DNA of 64,000 nt from Boesenbergia rotunda (lineage: Eukaryota; Streptophyta; Magnoliopsida; Zingiberales; Zingiberaceae), in NCBI GenBank assembly GCA_024364735.1, contig JAGFNQ010009499.1:1-64000 (forward strand). The letters are read 5' to 3'. Position 1 is the stretch's first letter; each line of letters begins with the position of its first letter. The translations under genes and the position numbers were made by a program. Positions 1 through 11,839 of the stretch are shown piece after piece. The notes below the pieces were generated by a model that saw nothing but the letters and a program-made list of their open reading frames with translations, made no database searches and was not told the DNA's origin.

Positions 1-1
1 T

Positions 2-1254
2 TGTCTATGCAGAATGCGAAGATTCAGGGAGGCTGAACTTATATTTGGTAGAATGATTGAAACTGGGGTAACACCTGATGAAGTAGCCTATGTTAATCTT
101 ATAAATGGTTACTCAAAGATTGGAAAGATTAATGACGCTTGTTATTTTTTTGATGAAATGTTGCAATGTGGTTTTTGTCCCGGCTCACATGCCTACAGCG
201 CCCTTATAAATGGACTAATAAAGAAAAATATGGTCATAACAGCCTGCAAATATCTGGACAAGATGTTGAGGATGGATTTGTGCCAAATAGGGTTCTCTAC
301 ACAATGCTAATTAATCAGTTCTTTAAGAAAGGTCAGGAGAACTTTGCCTTATATCTAGTTGACTTGATGGTGAGAAACCAGATTGAACCTGATATAGTGA
401 CATATGGCTCATTAACAAGTGGGATTTGCAGAAACATCCTACGTCGACGAAGAATACAGCCGTATTTATCTCATAAATTAAAAGAAGTTTGGCATATGCT
501 TTTCAGATTGCTATCTCAGAAAAATGATTTCCTAAGGAAAACAAAACGCTGTGATTGTTGCCAATCAGCAGAAAAGAAGGTTGAATATGCATTATATATA
601 ATGCGAGTTCTTGTGGTCAATGGGATGATGCCAGATCTTCATTTTTATAATGGTATACTCAATGGACTATGTAGAGCTAAAATGATCCCAGATGCTTATG
701 ATTTGGTTTCATTCATGCAGAAACATGGTATAATTCCTAACCACATAAGTTATACAATTCTAATGAATGGCCACTTCAGATCAGGTGAAACTGATTATGC
801 TATTCTGCTATTTAACAAGATGAGTCAAGAAGCGCATGTTCTAGATGAAGTTGTTTACAATACATTGATTAGGGGACTTTCTGGAGATGGGAGAATCAGT
901 GAAGCACTTTCTGTTGTAAAAATGATGCAAAAAAGAGGCCTTTTTCCAAACAAGAAAGCCTATAGAAGACTAGCTGAATCTCTATCTCTTACTTCCACTA
1001 AACTTGCTGTCAAACTGCTAGAGGAGATGCTTTCACATGGCTATTTTCCACGTCGTAGCAATTACAATAAGTTGCTGTGGACTCTCTCTGAAAATAACTT
1101 GTTCGAGGCTCATAGAGTTTTTGATATGATGTTGGAAAAAGGAAAAATACCAGATCGAGAAACAAAGAGACATTTGGTTGAAAAATGTTGTCAGAGTGGG
1201 CAATTTGGCATGGCTTTTGAGATTGAGGAAAACATGGCCATCTACAAGTATTGA
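2..1254 (+). CDS. P-class pentatricopeptide repeat (PPR) protein, 3' part, with one apparent frameshift
   Basis: PPR proteins bind organellar RNA through stacked helical repeats of about 35 residues and act in RNA processing, stability or translation. Repeats are clear here, for example VAYVNLINGYSKIGKINDA, HAYSALINGLIKK, VLYTMLINQFFKKG, HFYNGILNGLCRAK, ISYTILMNGHFRSG and VVYNTLIRGLSGDG. The gene is open at the left edge, so its start and any targeting peptide lie outside. Codons run in one frame from base 2 to about 270 and then in another from about 274 to the TGA at 1252-1254. The repeat LDKMLR followed by DGFVPNRVLYT joins only across a one-base loss near 265-276. A basic, non-repeat stretch near 440-590 (RNILRRRR) separates two blocks of repeats. 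There is no DYW or E domain, so it is a P-class protein. It may be a pseudogene, or the missing base may be a sequence error. Confidence 0.85.
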
Positions 1255-4200
1255 AACTCATTCAGAATGTGGCTTGCTAAGCTTCAGAGGTTCTCCGATG
1301 GTGTTTGAAAAATTTAAATCAGTTGCTTGTTTTGTGCTTCTAGTAATCTTTTGAGAGGTAACTTTTATTTCCATAATGCATGATTCTCTACTTGATACAT
1401 TCATACCAAATGTATAGGTTATGTCACATGTTGGAACTCTCTCAAAGTTTTGGATGCTTGAATCCTCTGTAAGGAAAAACATATTTCTTAATAGTTTATA
1501 GTTGATGCGCTGAAGATAAATGAGTAGTTTCAAAGTCATGAAGGTTACTCTTACTCTATTTGCATAAATGAGTATATTAGTTCATGTGTTAAGCATATAA
1601 ATCAATATTAGTTGATTTTCTTTTCCAAGTCATTACTACGAGTTGAGGGGTTGGAGATCTTTGGCGAAGTGTTGTTCAAAACTTAGTAGGAAAAGTGTGT
1701 ACGTTTACATCCAATTCTGTTCCTCTGTCCTAAGGCCTCTGTAATGAGTAGGAGAGAAAATAGATTAAACACACCCACTTTATGACTCATTTATTTAGTG
1801 AGCTAAAATAACATACAAGCTGTTTTCTTTCAGCTGGTAACTTCTCATTCTTATACTATAATAAAGTTTGCCAAGCTGTTTTACCATGTAAAAGACATAT
1901 GTCCTTAGTATAAATAGAATGTCTTTAGAAAATAAAACGTTTGTCGATAATCATGGAAGAAATTTAGAGTTTGCTTAATTGATAAAATTATTATTTTTTG
2001 TTCATTTATTGACTTTCATACGAATTGTTCTGATAAGGATACAACTCCTTTATTTCCTGGTTCTTAGTTGCATCCACCAATGTCTAATTTTTCCTTTTCA
2101 GGTATAACCATTGCTGATAATTACCATGCAATTACTAGTGATAATTTGCTTGCATACTATCTGGGCCAGTGAATGAAGAACCCTGAATCACTCTTTCATA
2201 GTGAAGGACTCAAGATTTTTCTTGTTTGAAGGATTGTTGCAACTAAGCAAATTTGGACAGCGAAGAAACTTGCAGACTGCAGTGGTGTACTTAAATGAAT
2301 TGAACAGTAAATTAATGAAACCGTAGGTTTTGAAAGAGGATTGGATTGCATAGATGGGTGGTGTTTTAAAAAGAGGTCTAGGCGGAGCGGTCCGGGAGGG
2401 GAGGGGATCTTAGGCAAAATTCTTTATAAATTTATCTTCTACTACTCCCAAGCGCTGGATTTTTCCTCTCACAGTGAGGTATTATCTTTTATCATCCTTT
2501 TAACTTGTGACCTTTAATTTTGTGTATGAATACTTGTTTGATGAATTGTGTATGTTGAGTTTAGTTATCACTTGTTAACTTGTGATCTAGAAGTTGTTTT
2601 AGTTGATTAATATACTTTTGTTACATATATATATGTCGGCCATCGAGTTGATCTCATATATCACTGCATATCCCATATGCGCTGAGCAAAGGGTCAACTG
2701 CCTATCATCTTTAACTGTCTTGTAAAGCCCAGGCACTTCAACAATTTATAGCTAAACTTACCTTAACGATAATGCCTTTCATTTTATTAGGTTATTATCA
2801 CTTGGTCGAGTTCAATTTGGTGATTTCTCTTATGCTTAAAGGGCTAGGAAAACTAGTGGATTCTTGTGTCGATATTATTCATCTTCTAACTGATGCAACA
2901 GTAATGCAATGCTCACTGAAAGTAAACTAAAACCCGCCATTGAAGTGCAATATTTCAATGATATTCGACTTCATACTGGAGCATTGCTTTCTCACAACTC
3001 CATGGTATACTTGTTGTAGAACTGTTCTATACAAACATTCTCACAACCCTATCTAGTACAAGATATTGGTCCTTTTCATTATATCTCGGTGACAAATTTT
3101 CTTCGTGCAATTCAGCTTCTGAGATTTCATCTTGTTAAAGCATTAACAGTACATTAGTCTCTCAGATTGCCTGCATTAACATCAAACTTTTTATTTCTTT
3201 TTTTTCACATGAAAAATTGTTTTATATTGCTTCAACACATGTCGACAAAAGCATTTTCGGTTAACATCCTACTATTTGACATCACAAAGGCTCTTGTTGG
3301 CAGGAGTTGAACAAGAAGAGCAGAACACTCATGGTTGGACTAGGCATGAATAGATGTACAACTCCGATATCATCGGCATCAATTTGTATTTGTCGTAACT
3401 ATTTCAGATCAACTATACGACTCTGATCTCTCCATTGGCCTTTGTGCAACGCTGTATATACATACAACTCTATGTATCTTATTCTTTCATTCAACTCTAT
3501 GTAACACGAGTTATTCCAGCCACATGTTATGAGTCTAATATCACATGTCTCCTCTGCTGTGCACTACTTTGGATACTTTATAAATGCATTTTTATCCAAT
3601 GCTCTTGCCTAGCCAGTGCCATTTCAAAGTAAGAACAAAGACAATTAATCATGTCCTAAATGCTCTTTCCAAAGCCGTATCTAGACATTCAAACTCTTTC
3701 ATTCAGCTTGTGATCCTGTCTTTCATTTTCATGATAAGGGAGAGAGCTGGCCATTCTGTAGGGAAGCCCTCAATTTATTCACTGTAAAAGAATTTGATCG
3801 AGTCTCACATAAATTTGCCTTTGTCTACTTAACTAAGATCCCCCCCACCTTTGTTTCCTTTTCCCTTCAATGTTCACGGGTACCTTAGAATCAAGAGGCT
3901 GTGTTGTGAGACTCATAGATAACAAGTATTACAAGTGTTATTGATCTGAAAATTTAAGTCACTTTTCATTTTTATTGTGACAATTAATATATTCTCTTTC
4001 AACTGAGAGGCTTCTGTTCAGTATGTTTGTTCATTCTCATGTAAAAGGATCAGTTATTGCAGTCAACAAGTATTTACTCTTTCATTTTACTCTATGTCCA
4101 CCCTTCTGCATCCAACTACTGTTGATTTATGAACCTTATTAAGGATGGCTTTATGGCTCACAGAAGGCAACCATACACCAGCACCCAAGAATAGATGTTA

Positions 4201-4258
4201 ACATTTAAATTCCTATATTTTTATTTATGTATTTATTTATTTATTATCAGGCTGCAGG
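1255..4258. other. Intergenic DNA between the PPR and MYB genes
   Basis: AT-rich, with no coding segment that I could relate to a known protein. The first few hundred bases are probably the 3' untranslated region of the PPR gene. Short open frames near 2196-2417 and 3435-3787 have no recognisable domain. The stretch before the TATA-like box at 4259 should hold the MYB promoter. I recognised no transposon ends here. Confidence 0.5.
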
Positions 4259-4266
4259 CTATAAAT
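4259..4266 (+). promoter_or_regulatory. TATA box of the MYB gene
   Basis: CTATAAAT lies 34 bases before the ATG at 4293 and 67 bases before the ATG at 4326. Plant transcription usually starts about 30 bases after the TATA box, here near 4290-4297. That would leave the ATG at 4293 at or before the transcript start and favours 4326 as the translation start. This is inferred from spacing. Confidence 0.5.
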
Positions 4267-4325
4267 GAGACACAGAGAGGCTGGAGGAGTATATGGAGTT
4301 CCAACAGTATATAGAGAAGGTAAAT

Positions 4326-5062
4326 ATGGGTAGTTCCAAGGCAAAGGCAGGGTTTCACAGAGCAGCATGGTCTTCTGAAGAAGACGCATTGCTCACAAAC
4401 TACATCCACTCGAATGGAGAAGGCCAATGGAGATCTCTCCCTCAGAAAGCTGGTATATTATTCAAATTCTCAGTCACTGTTCATATCATGCATGCATGCT
4501 GTTGTCCTATCTTTTGTTCCCAGGACTTCAACGGTGCGGGAAGAGCTGCAGGCTTAGATGGATGAACTACCTGCGGCCCGGGATCAAGCGAGGCGACTTT
4601 GGCGCCGACGAGGAAGACCTCATCATTCGGCTCCACAGGCTGCTGGGCAACAAGTGGTCGTTGATTGCGAAGAGGCTCCCTGGTCGGACAGACAATGAGA
4701 TAAAGAATTACTGGAACAGTCGCCTGAGCAAGAAGCTCTCGTATCTGAGACACAGCCAAGGGATGATGCATGGCAGCCGGAAGGCGAAGAAGGCAGAGGA
4801 CATGGGACGAAGCAACACGGCCACGTTCAAGGTCTACGCTCCGGTGGCAGTCAGAGTTAGGCCGATCGTGAGGACGACCTTCAACAACGAGAGTAAGAGC
4901 TGGCTTTTGCAGAGAGAAGGGGAATTGGGCATCAACGACAAGTGTAGTAGCGTTAGTGAAAGCGGTGACTTGCACGAGGGAGGAGATGCCATGGAATACG
5001 AGAGGCTCTTCAATGAGTACTGGCAGCTGTTGGCCAATTCAGGAACAGAGACAACCTTATGA
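4326..5062 (+). CDS. R2R3-MYB transcription factor, two exons, with bHLH-interaction motif
   Basis: Nuclear DNA-binding regulator. Exon 1 is 4326-4452, the GT-AG intron is 4453-4523 and exon 2 is 4524-5062, giving 221 residues. The intron interrupts the glycine codon of KAGLQRCGKSC, the usual first-intron site of plant R2R3-MYB genes. The usual second intron in R3 is absent. R2 keeps its three tryptophans (AAW, GQW, LRW). R3 has Phe in place of the first Trp (GDF), then NKW and NYW. R3 contains DLIIRLHRLLGNKWSLIAKR, which fits the bHLH-binding consensus [DE]Lx2[RK]x3Lx6Lx3R, so a partner in an MYB-bHLH-WD40 complex is likely. The MYB domain resembles the flavonoid (C1/TT2/MYB5) and epidermal-fate (GL1/WER) groups. 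The acidic C-terminus (MEYERLFNEYWQLL) may be an activation region. The start at 4326 gives the typical MG N-terminus; an in-frame ATG at 4293 would add 11 residues. The subgroup is uncertain. Confidence 0.9.
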
Positions 5063-5198
5063 AGAACTTGTTCACTTGCATTCATGAATGCCATTTAAGA
5101 GAATAGAATCATAATTGATTTATGTTTACAAATATTTTATGAACTATTGAAATGACGCTTAAGTGGTTGGGTAAAATTTATTTTAGTCCATGAAATTT
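5063..5198. other. 3' flank of the MYB gene
   Basis: Short AT-rich stretch after the TGA, probably the 3' untranslated region. No clear polyadenylation signal can be singled out because the whole region is AT-rich. Confidence 0.4.
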
Positions 5199-6819
5199 CA
5201 CATATACATTATTTCATGTATATATTCTCTCACATATTCATTCTCTCATATATGTATTTTTTATTTTCAATTTCATTTGTACAATTTAAATGATTATTAT
5301 TTAAAATAAATAATAATAATAATTTTAAATATATTTATTATTATTTGAAATTAAAATATTATTATAAATTCGAAATGGAATAGTACAATATAAAAAAATA
5401 CACTTGCATGTAATTAAAAAATAATATATAAATTAAACATAAAGCGAAACTATAAAATACTAATTCACGGGTTGTATTAATTACCTAGTTTGCAACGATT
5501 ATATTAATTGACTTGAAATTATAAATAAATTTTAAAAAATAAAATAATAGATGAAAAATTTAAGATGATGACCAGAAATTATATTAATTGACTGATTGGG
5601 AAGGAGTTGTTTGAAGATTGAAATGAGAGTTATAAGATGATGAGTATTTATACATAAAATTTTATTTTTTTAATTAAAATAGTCATTTGTGACCGTTTTA
5701 TGACTATAGTGGGTGTTCACTAGCCGCTTAGGTGATCATTGCCAATCCCCAATTGATTACAGCTGCCGCCAATCGATTAAAGACATCCCCAACTGTTGCC
5801 ATTGTGGGCAGCCCCATGCCCTAATCGATTGGGGGATGCCCCCAATCGATTAGGGATACCCCCATCCCCAATCGATTGGGGATGCCATGTCATCTGTCGA
5901 TGAACATGTTTAAACATTATAACGCATTAATCCCGTCAGCACGTTAACGCATTTGCCACAATGGGATTAACACATCCAACTTGTTATAACGCTCGATTAA
6001 CGGACCATTGTAGGTGCTCTAAGTCTTAGCATATACAAACTAGAGCTCTCTTAATTAATTATTAATATAGTTGAAGGATTACTTTTCGATATACATAATT
6101 TGATGGGATTCCACTAGAAATATTAAGTATCATCATATGTTTTATTTGCATTGAATGAGTCTTATACTAATTGTATATTTCTCGCTCTAGTATTTGTCTT
6201 TCAACTGAATAACAATAATATACAAAAGCTGGTAGATTTCTCAAATAAGAGTATTTTCGGGGGCACAGACTTTTTATGTCTCAAACTTGATACTAAATTG
6301 ATGATTCTGATACTAGACTTTTGAAAAGACTTTTATAGTCTTAAAGTTGGGCGTTTATCTTTTTTTATTCTCAAATTATAAAAGTAACAATTTTAATATC
6401 ATATAATGAGAGGCACCTGAAGCAAAAAAAAAATTATGATTGAACACTATAATTCAATTGGGAAGATGAATCTTAAGGATTTTTTTTTTTTATTTTTTTA
6501 GCTTGAATACTATAACCCAATTGGGAAGGTGAACCCTAAGGGTTTTCGATCTTTATTTTTTTTAGCTTGAACACTATAACCAATTGGGAAGGTGAACCCT
6601 AAGGATTTTTTATTTTTAATTTTTTTAAAACTTGAACACTATAATCTAATTGGGAAGGTGAACCCTAGACTAAAATAAAAAAAGTGTTAATTTTGGGACT
6701 AAAAAAGTCTTTTTAAAAGTTTGGTATCAAAATTATCCATTTAGTATCAAGTTTGATATCCAAAATATATTTTTCTCGAGTATTTTTTATAACAATTTTC
6801 TTTTAAAATCACAAAACAA
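5199..6819. repeat. Tandem duplication, copy A (1.6 kb)
   Basis: This segment is repeated in the same direction at 7200-8839, about 2.0 kb downstream, with many small differences. Both copies hold the same AT-rich stretch, a run of AATCGATT-type palindromes, the right end of a Tourist-like element (ending at 6019 here) and about 800 bp of shared right flank. Copy A has no counterpart of the first 164 bases of that element (7036-7199 in copy B). A perfect 22-bp palindrome centred on AATCGATT lies at 5863-5884. Confidence 0.85.
6424..6675. repeat. Tandem repeat of about 60-65 bp, four units (copy A)
   Basis: Four units share the core ACTATAACCCAATTGGGAAG followed by GTGAACCCTAAGG and a T-rich spacer. 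The core includes the palindrome CCCAATTGGG, which is perfect in one unit and changed in the others. The same array is present in the second duplicate at 8455-8690, so it predates the duplication. Confidence 0.75.
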
Positions 6820-7035
6820 ACTCACCCTTTCACTATATTTAATTCAAACATATTAAAAATAAAATCATCTCTAACATATAAATATTAAAATAAAATAGTC
6901 TCTCAATTATGAAAAAGAATAGTATCTATTTTATAAAATTAAGATAAATTTTAATTTTAATTTTTGTAATTTACCTAAAAATATATATATAAATGTATAA
7001 AAGAATGTAATTTCCTAATAATACATCAAAGATAA

Positions 7036-8030
7036 GGGCATTCGCAATGGTTTAACGCTTTTGCCGTTATAACATCTACTATCTCATCAAAAAGCATGAG
7101 ACCCACATGTCATATACATATTAATATTAATATCAACATCTTCATTCTCTATCACATTCGTTTAACATTTAACACCCATTATTTATGGGGTTCATATACC
7201 ACATACACATTATCTCACGTATATATTCTCTCACATATTCATTCTCTCACATACATATTTTTTTATTTTCAATTTCATTTGTACAATTTAAATGATTATT
7301 ATTTAAAATAAATTATAAAAATTTTAAATATATTTATTATTATTTGAAATTAAAATATTATTATAAATTCGAAATGAAAGAGTACAATATAAAAAAGACA
7401 CACTTGCATATAATTAAAAAATAATATATAAATTTAACATAAAGCGAAACTATAAAATACTAATTCAAGGGTTGTTGTTGTATTAATTGTCTAGTTTGCA
7501 ACGATTATATTAATTGATTAGAAATTATAAATGAATTTAAAAAAATTAAAATAATAGATGAAAAATTTAAGGCGATGACTAGAAATTATATTAATTGATT
7601 GATTGGGAAGGAGGTGTTGGAAGATTGAAATGAGTTATAAGATGATGAGTATTTATACATAAATTTTTTTTAATTAAAATAGTCATTTGTGACCGTTTCA
7701 TGAACATAGTGGGCGTTCACTAGCCGCTTAGGTGATAGTTGCCAATCTCTAATCGATTATAGCTGCCCCCAATCGATTAAAGACATCCCCAACTGCAGCC
7801 ATTATGGGCAGTCCCATGCCATAATCGACTGGGGGATGCCCCCAATCGATTAGGGATACCCCCATCCCCAATCGATTGGGGATGCCATGTCATCTGTAAA
7901 TGAACACGTTCAAATATTATAACGCATTAATCCCGTCAGCACGTTAACGCGTTTGCCACAATGGGATTAACACATGTAGCTTGTTAATCGAGTGTTATAA
8001 CGCTCAATTAACGGGCCATTGTAGGTGCTC
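7036..8030. mobile_element. Tourist-like (PIF/Harbinger-type) non-autonomous DNA element
   Basis: The left end reads GGGCATTCGCAATGG and the reverse complement of the right end reads GAGCACCTACAATGG, an imperfect 15-bp terminal inverted repeat. TAA flanks both ends (7033-7035 and 8031-8033), the 3-bp target duplication typical of PIF/Harbinger elements. The element is 995 bp and has no transposase. It lies mostly within tandem copy B. The family call rests on the end motif and the target duplication only. Confidence 0.6.
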
Positions 8031-8839
8031 TAAGTCTTAACATAAACAAACTAGAGCTCTCTTAATTGATTATTAATATAATTGAAGGATTACTTTTCGA
8101 TATACATAATTTGATGGGATTCCATTAGAAATATTAAGTATCATCGTATGTTTTATTTACATAGAATGAATCTTATACTAAATGTATATTTCTCGTTCTA
8201 GTATTTGTCTTTCGGCGGAATAACAATAATATACAAAAGCTGGTAGATTTCTCAAATAAGAGTATTTACAGGGGCATGCACTTTTCATATCTCAAACTTG
8301 ATACTAAATTCGCGATTTTGATACTAAACTTTTGAAAAGACTTTTATAATCTTAAAGTTGGGCGTTTATCTTTTTTTATTCCTAAATTATAAAAATAACA
8401 ATTTTAATACCATATAATGAGAGGCACCTGAAGTCCTTTTTTTTTAAAAAAAAATTATGATTGAACACTATAATCCAATTGGGAAGATGAATCTGAGGAA
8501 TTTTTTATTTTTATTTTTCTAGCTTGAATACTACAACCCAATTGGGAAGGTGAAACATAAGGGTTTCCGATTTTTATTTTTTTTTAGCTTGAATACTATA
8601 ACCAATTGGGAAGGTGACTCTAAGGATTTTCGATTTTTAATTTTTTTTTAGCTTGAACATTATAATCCAATTGGGAAGGTAAACCCTAGACTAAAATAAA
8701 AAAATATTAACTTTGGGACTAAAAAAATCTTTTTAAAAATTTGTTATCAAAATTATCCATTTAGTATCAAGTTTGATATCCAAAATATATTTTTCTCGAG
8801 TATTTTTTATAACAATTTTCTTTTAAAATCACAAAACAA
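7200..8839. repeat. Tandem duplication, copy B (1.6 kb)
   Basis: Partner of 5199-6819. It keeps the complete Tourist-like element, whose left end extends to 7036, outside the duplicated block. The two copies differ by scattered substitutions and small indels, so the duplication is not recent. The spacer 6820-7035 is AT-rich and shows nothing recognisable. Confidence 0.85.
8455..8690. repeat. Tandem repeat of about 60-65 bp, four units (copy B)
   Basis: Counterpart of the array at 6424-6675, with the same CAATTGGGAAG core repeated four times and T-rich spacers of slightly different length. Confidence 0.7.
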
Positions 8840-8889
8840 CTTTTAACAACAAATATATTAATAGTTTTTCAGTTTTTATAAGAAAATGT

Positions 8890-9935
8890 ATGGTTACAAC
8901 TTCAGGATAGCAAAAATCGAGTTAACTCTCTATGTCATAAAATAAGCTTGAACATCAAAACATAGCAGCTTTTAAATTTTCACAAGAAAATATATCAATA
9001 CAACATCAGGATAACAAAAATCTAAGATAACTTTTATCACAAAATAAACTTTAACAATAAAATTGTGAGAGGAAATGCTCCTTTTCGGAGTTTACAATAA
9101 ATTAAAATTACAAACAATAATTCTAACTTATCTGTTGAGTCACCCGAGTTACTTTTCCCAAATTGTAGTCTCCCGAACTGAATTCCCGAGCTCCAGACCA
9201 GGTGTCCCGAGCTCCCGAGCAGGTGTCACGAGCTCCCGACCAGAGTCTCCCGAGCTCTCGTTCAGTGTCTCCCGACCCGAGCAGTGTCTCACGAGCTCCC
9301 GAGCTGAGCTCCCGAGTTTCCGCGTAGTAGCCGAGCTCAATGACGAATTAATCGTCAATTACTGCCAATTAATCGCCAGATCCGAACGCCTGGGGGTTAC
9401 TGATTTTGCATTAATCAAAAGTTAATGCATCAGTTACATTTGAGCAAAAATAATTTGGCAAAACGTTAGTGCATCTGCTTGGACATATTTTGCCCCGATC
9501 GGTCGGACATTCGACGCCTGCAGGTCGTGTACGCACACGAGTTCACTTGGTTCAATACAAATCCGAGTCTTGGATTTGCACCCCCTGTCCACCCACGCAT
9601 GAGAGAGAGTCTCTCCCCTAGCATTTGTTCATAACTATCATGCTTGTGAAATAATATAAACCAATATTTATGCCATGAAACTCCTAATGTGGGACTAAAA
9701 CCCCATTCACAATGGAGTCCTTTTATTCTCTATCTCACTTTCTACTAACTAGAAAGTCTCAATATGGGACTAAAGTCCCACCACCTCCCTTTCCATTCAC
9801 ACTATATATCCAACAAAAACATCATTAGCTTTTTAATTTTTACAAAAAAATATATCATTACAACTTCAGAATAGCAAAAATCGAGTTAACATTTACCACT
9901 ACAAAACAAATATCAAAACAATAACTTTTACCATT
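8890..9935. repeat. About 105-bp AT-rich repeat, three units, split by an insertion
   Basis: The units start near 8896, 9001 and 9859. They share ACAACTTCAGGATAGCAAAA followed by an (A/T)CGAGTTAAC-like stretch, and an AGCTTTTAAATTTTCACAAG-like stretch. The third unit is separated from the second by the insertion at 9064-9815, which helps define its ends. Confidence 0.6.
9064..9815. mobile_element. Candidate solo LTR
   Basis: The segment starts TGTGAGAGG and ends TATCCAACA, so it has TG...CA ends, and it interrupts the 105-bp repeat. The flanking pentamers AAAAT (9059-9063) and AAAAC (9816-9820) agree at four of five bases. Inside, 9175-9330 is a run of CCGAGCTCCCGA-like units; a similar run is found in the solo LTR at 50127-52003. 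No PBS or coding region adjoins it. Another possible start is TGTTGAGTC at 9133. Confidence 0.45.
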
Positions 9936-9940
9936 ACAAG

Positions 9941-10285
9941 AAAATGATGTAAGAGACTAAATTGAAATAAATTAATATCATAAGGACTATTTTGCAATTG
10001 AGTCGAAATCTCAGGGACCAAAATGAATTTTACCCGTGGTGAAGATGTGGAAAGGGAATGGATGAGTACAATTGATTTATTAAAACATTCAATAAATATA
10101 TTTAATTTTTAAAAATAATAAGATTTTTTGCTTATTTCTTTATTTAATTAGACAATTATATATATGCCCCTAAATTGGAGGGAAATGTTGCTAAAAAATG
10201 ATGTAAAAGACTAAATTGAAGTAAATTAAAATCATAGATAAAAATAGTTGAGTTAAAACCTCAAAGATCAACATGAATTTTACCC
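9941..10285. repeat. Two diverged copies of an approximately 100-bp dispersed repeat
   Basis: Copies at about 9943-10040 and 10193-10285 share AAAATGATGTAAGAGACTAA, then AAATTAATATCAT and an AATGAATTTTACCC end. The copies face the same way. Their origin is not recognised. Confidence 0.55.
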
Positions 10286-10420
10286 CCTTAAGTGGTTCAT
10301 CACTCGTTGATGGAGGATCAGTAAAACTAAAAACTAAATAAATAAATAAATAATTCGAAAATCATTTATATTTTGGATATTTTCATGTATGGTGCTCTTG
10401 TTATTTATTTTGTACCAACG

Positions 10421-10599
10421 GGGTTATGATATAGTGGAAGGGTGATTGGTTGACTCTCAAACATCCGCAGTTCAATTCTTAGATACGACGAATTTTACAG
10501 AATTTTTTCCCCAAATGGTGTGTGCAACTGTGAGATTTTGGACTTCCAAACCGTCCACGAGCACCTTAGCGGTCGATGGACACTTCCGTGGGGTATATA
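10421..10599 (+). mobile_element. Candidate tRNA-derived SINE
   Basis: TGATATAGTGG at 10427-10437 matches 9 of 11 positions of the RNA polymerase III A box (TRGCNNAGTGG). AGTTCAATTCT at 10469-10479 matches 8 of 11 of the B box (GGTTCGANTCC). Their starts are 42 bases apart, as in tRNA-like promoters. The right end meets an LTR-like sequence at about 10600, so the tail and target duplication are lost or hidden. Confidence 0.5.
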
Positions 10600-10870
10600 T
10601 ATTAAGAAATATTATTCTCTTTATTAGAAAATATTTGTTTCCTTAACTTTCTAGTTTATTTGTTTCCTAGTATTACAATATTTTCTTTATTAGAGAATAT
10701 TCATTTCCTTAGCTTTCGGGTTTATTAATTTCCTAGTTTTACAATATTCTCTTTATTAGAGAATATTTATTTACTTAACTTTCTGGTTTATTTATTTCCT
10801 AATATTTAGATATTTTGATATTTATATACCACACATTTCATTAATAAAATCAAGTATTCAATTCTCAACA
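10600..10870 (+). mobile_element. Ty1/copia 5' LTR, small
   Basis: The segment ends CTCAACA directly before a primer-binding site (TAGTATCAGAGC at 10871-10882, one mismatch to the tRNA-Met site). It contains three units of about 63-70 bp, each with TTTCCTAGTWTTACAATATT and CTTTATTAGAGAATATT. The probable start is TATTAAGAAAT near 10600, where TG has become TA. Confidence 0.55.
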
Positions 10871-11532
10871 TAGTATCAGAGCGATAAGCTTAACAACATT
10901 TTTTTAAATTTTTTCTTCTTTATTCTCTGAACAAACCCAAGTCACCACCCACAATGGCCGTCGCCGCCGACATCACCACCTGACCTTCGACGATGTTCTA
11001 TCAGTCGTGCCCTTCTACCCTAGTGCTGCACGCCCGCCCGCCTACGCAGTCAACTACATCCGATCCCAATCGCTACCTTGGGCGTTGCTAGATCTGTGGT
11101 GTCACAAGTCACTTTGCTCGTTAATGCAGTTATGTATGTCTGCCTTAATGCTAGCCTTGCTTCCACTGAGTCCCCCGCGTGCTCCACGTATCGCATACAG
11201 TGCACCATTTACTCACATTGCCATTCATTCTACCCCTTGGTTTGGTCCTCAGGAATGGGTGGTTAACTCTGGCGCCTCACATCATGTCACTACTAACTTC
11301 GCTACTCTTTCTTTACATATGTCTTACTCTGGGAACGATAGCGTTATTATTGGTGATGGTTCTGGATTACCTATTACCCACACTAGTTCTTTCTCTTTCT
11401 CAACTCCATATTTCCCTTTAATTTTCTCCAATATTTTATATGTCTCCTTCATATCAGAAAATTTGATTTCTGTCGCAGCACTATGTGCTACTAATCCCAT
11501 CATATTTCTTTTCTTTAATTCATATTTTCAGG
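10871..11532 (+). pseudogene. Ty1/copia gag-pol remnant with protease motif
   Basis: This follows the LTR and PBS. The frame read from 11007 includes EWVVNSGASHHVT, the copia aspartic-protease site with the catalytic Asp changed to Asn (DSGA to NSGA at about 11265-11276). It is followed by LYVSFISENLISVAALC, the stretch that normally leads into the GAG-pre-integrase region. Most of gag, and everything after the protease, is missing. The fragment stops at 11532, where a minus-strand LTR begins. It is a dead fragment. Confidence 0.7.
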
Positions 11533-11834
11533 TGTTGGATCATTGTAAATGGCGATATTGGTTAGCGGCCCTCGTAGAGATGGTGGCGATTGTACGAGAT
11601 CGTAGGCCGGCTAGAGGAGGGCGAATAGCTCATCACTCAAATTCGTCGATTCTTCCTACACGGTTAGTTACGTTAGCGGAAATGCAAACTAAGCAATTAG
11701 AAACAATGCTAGCACTTAACCTTTTACGTGGTTCGGAGATTGCTTGCTCCTACTCCACGATGTGTCCTTGAGGTGGACGAACTCTCAATACTTCGATGGA
11801 TTAATCTCCGGCAAACTCTGGCTAAATCTTTCTC

Positions 11835-11839
11835 CTTCT
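11835..11839. repeat. Target-site duplication of E5, left copy
   Basis: CTTCT lies immediately left of E5 and is repeated exactly at 17321-17325. Confidence 0.85.

Noticed and set aside
4481..4975. 164-codon frame antisense to the MYB gene
   Set aside because: It is the complement of conserved MYB coding sequence, and its protein has no domain.
9075..9425. 116-codon frame rich in Pro, Ser and Arg
   Set aside because: It is produced by CCGAGCTCCCGA repeats in a candidate LTR.
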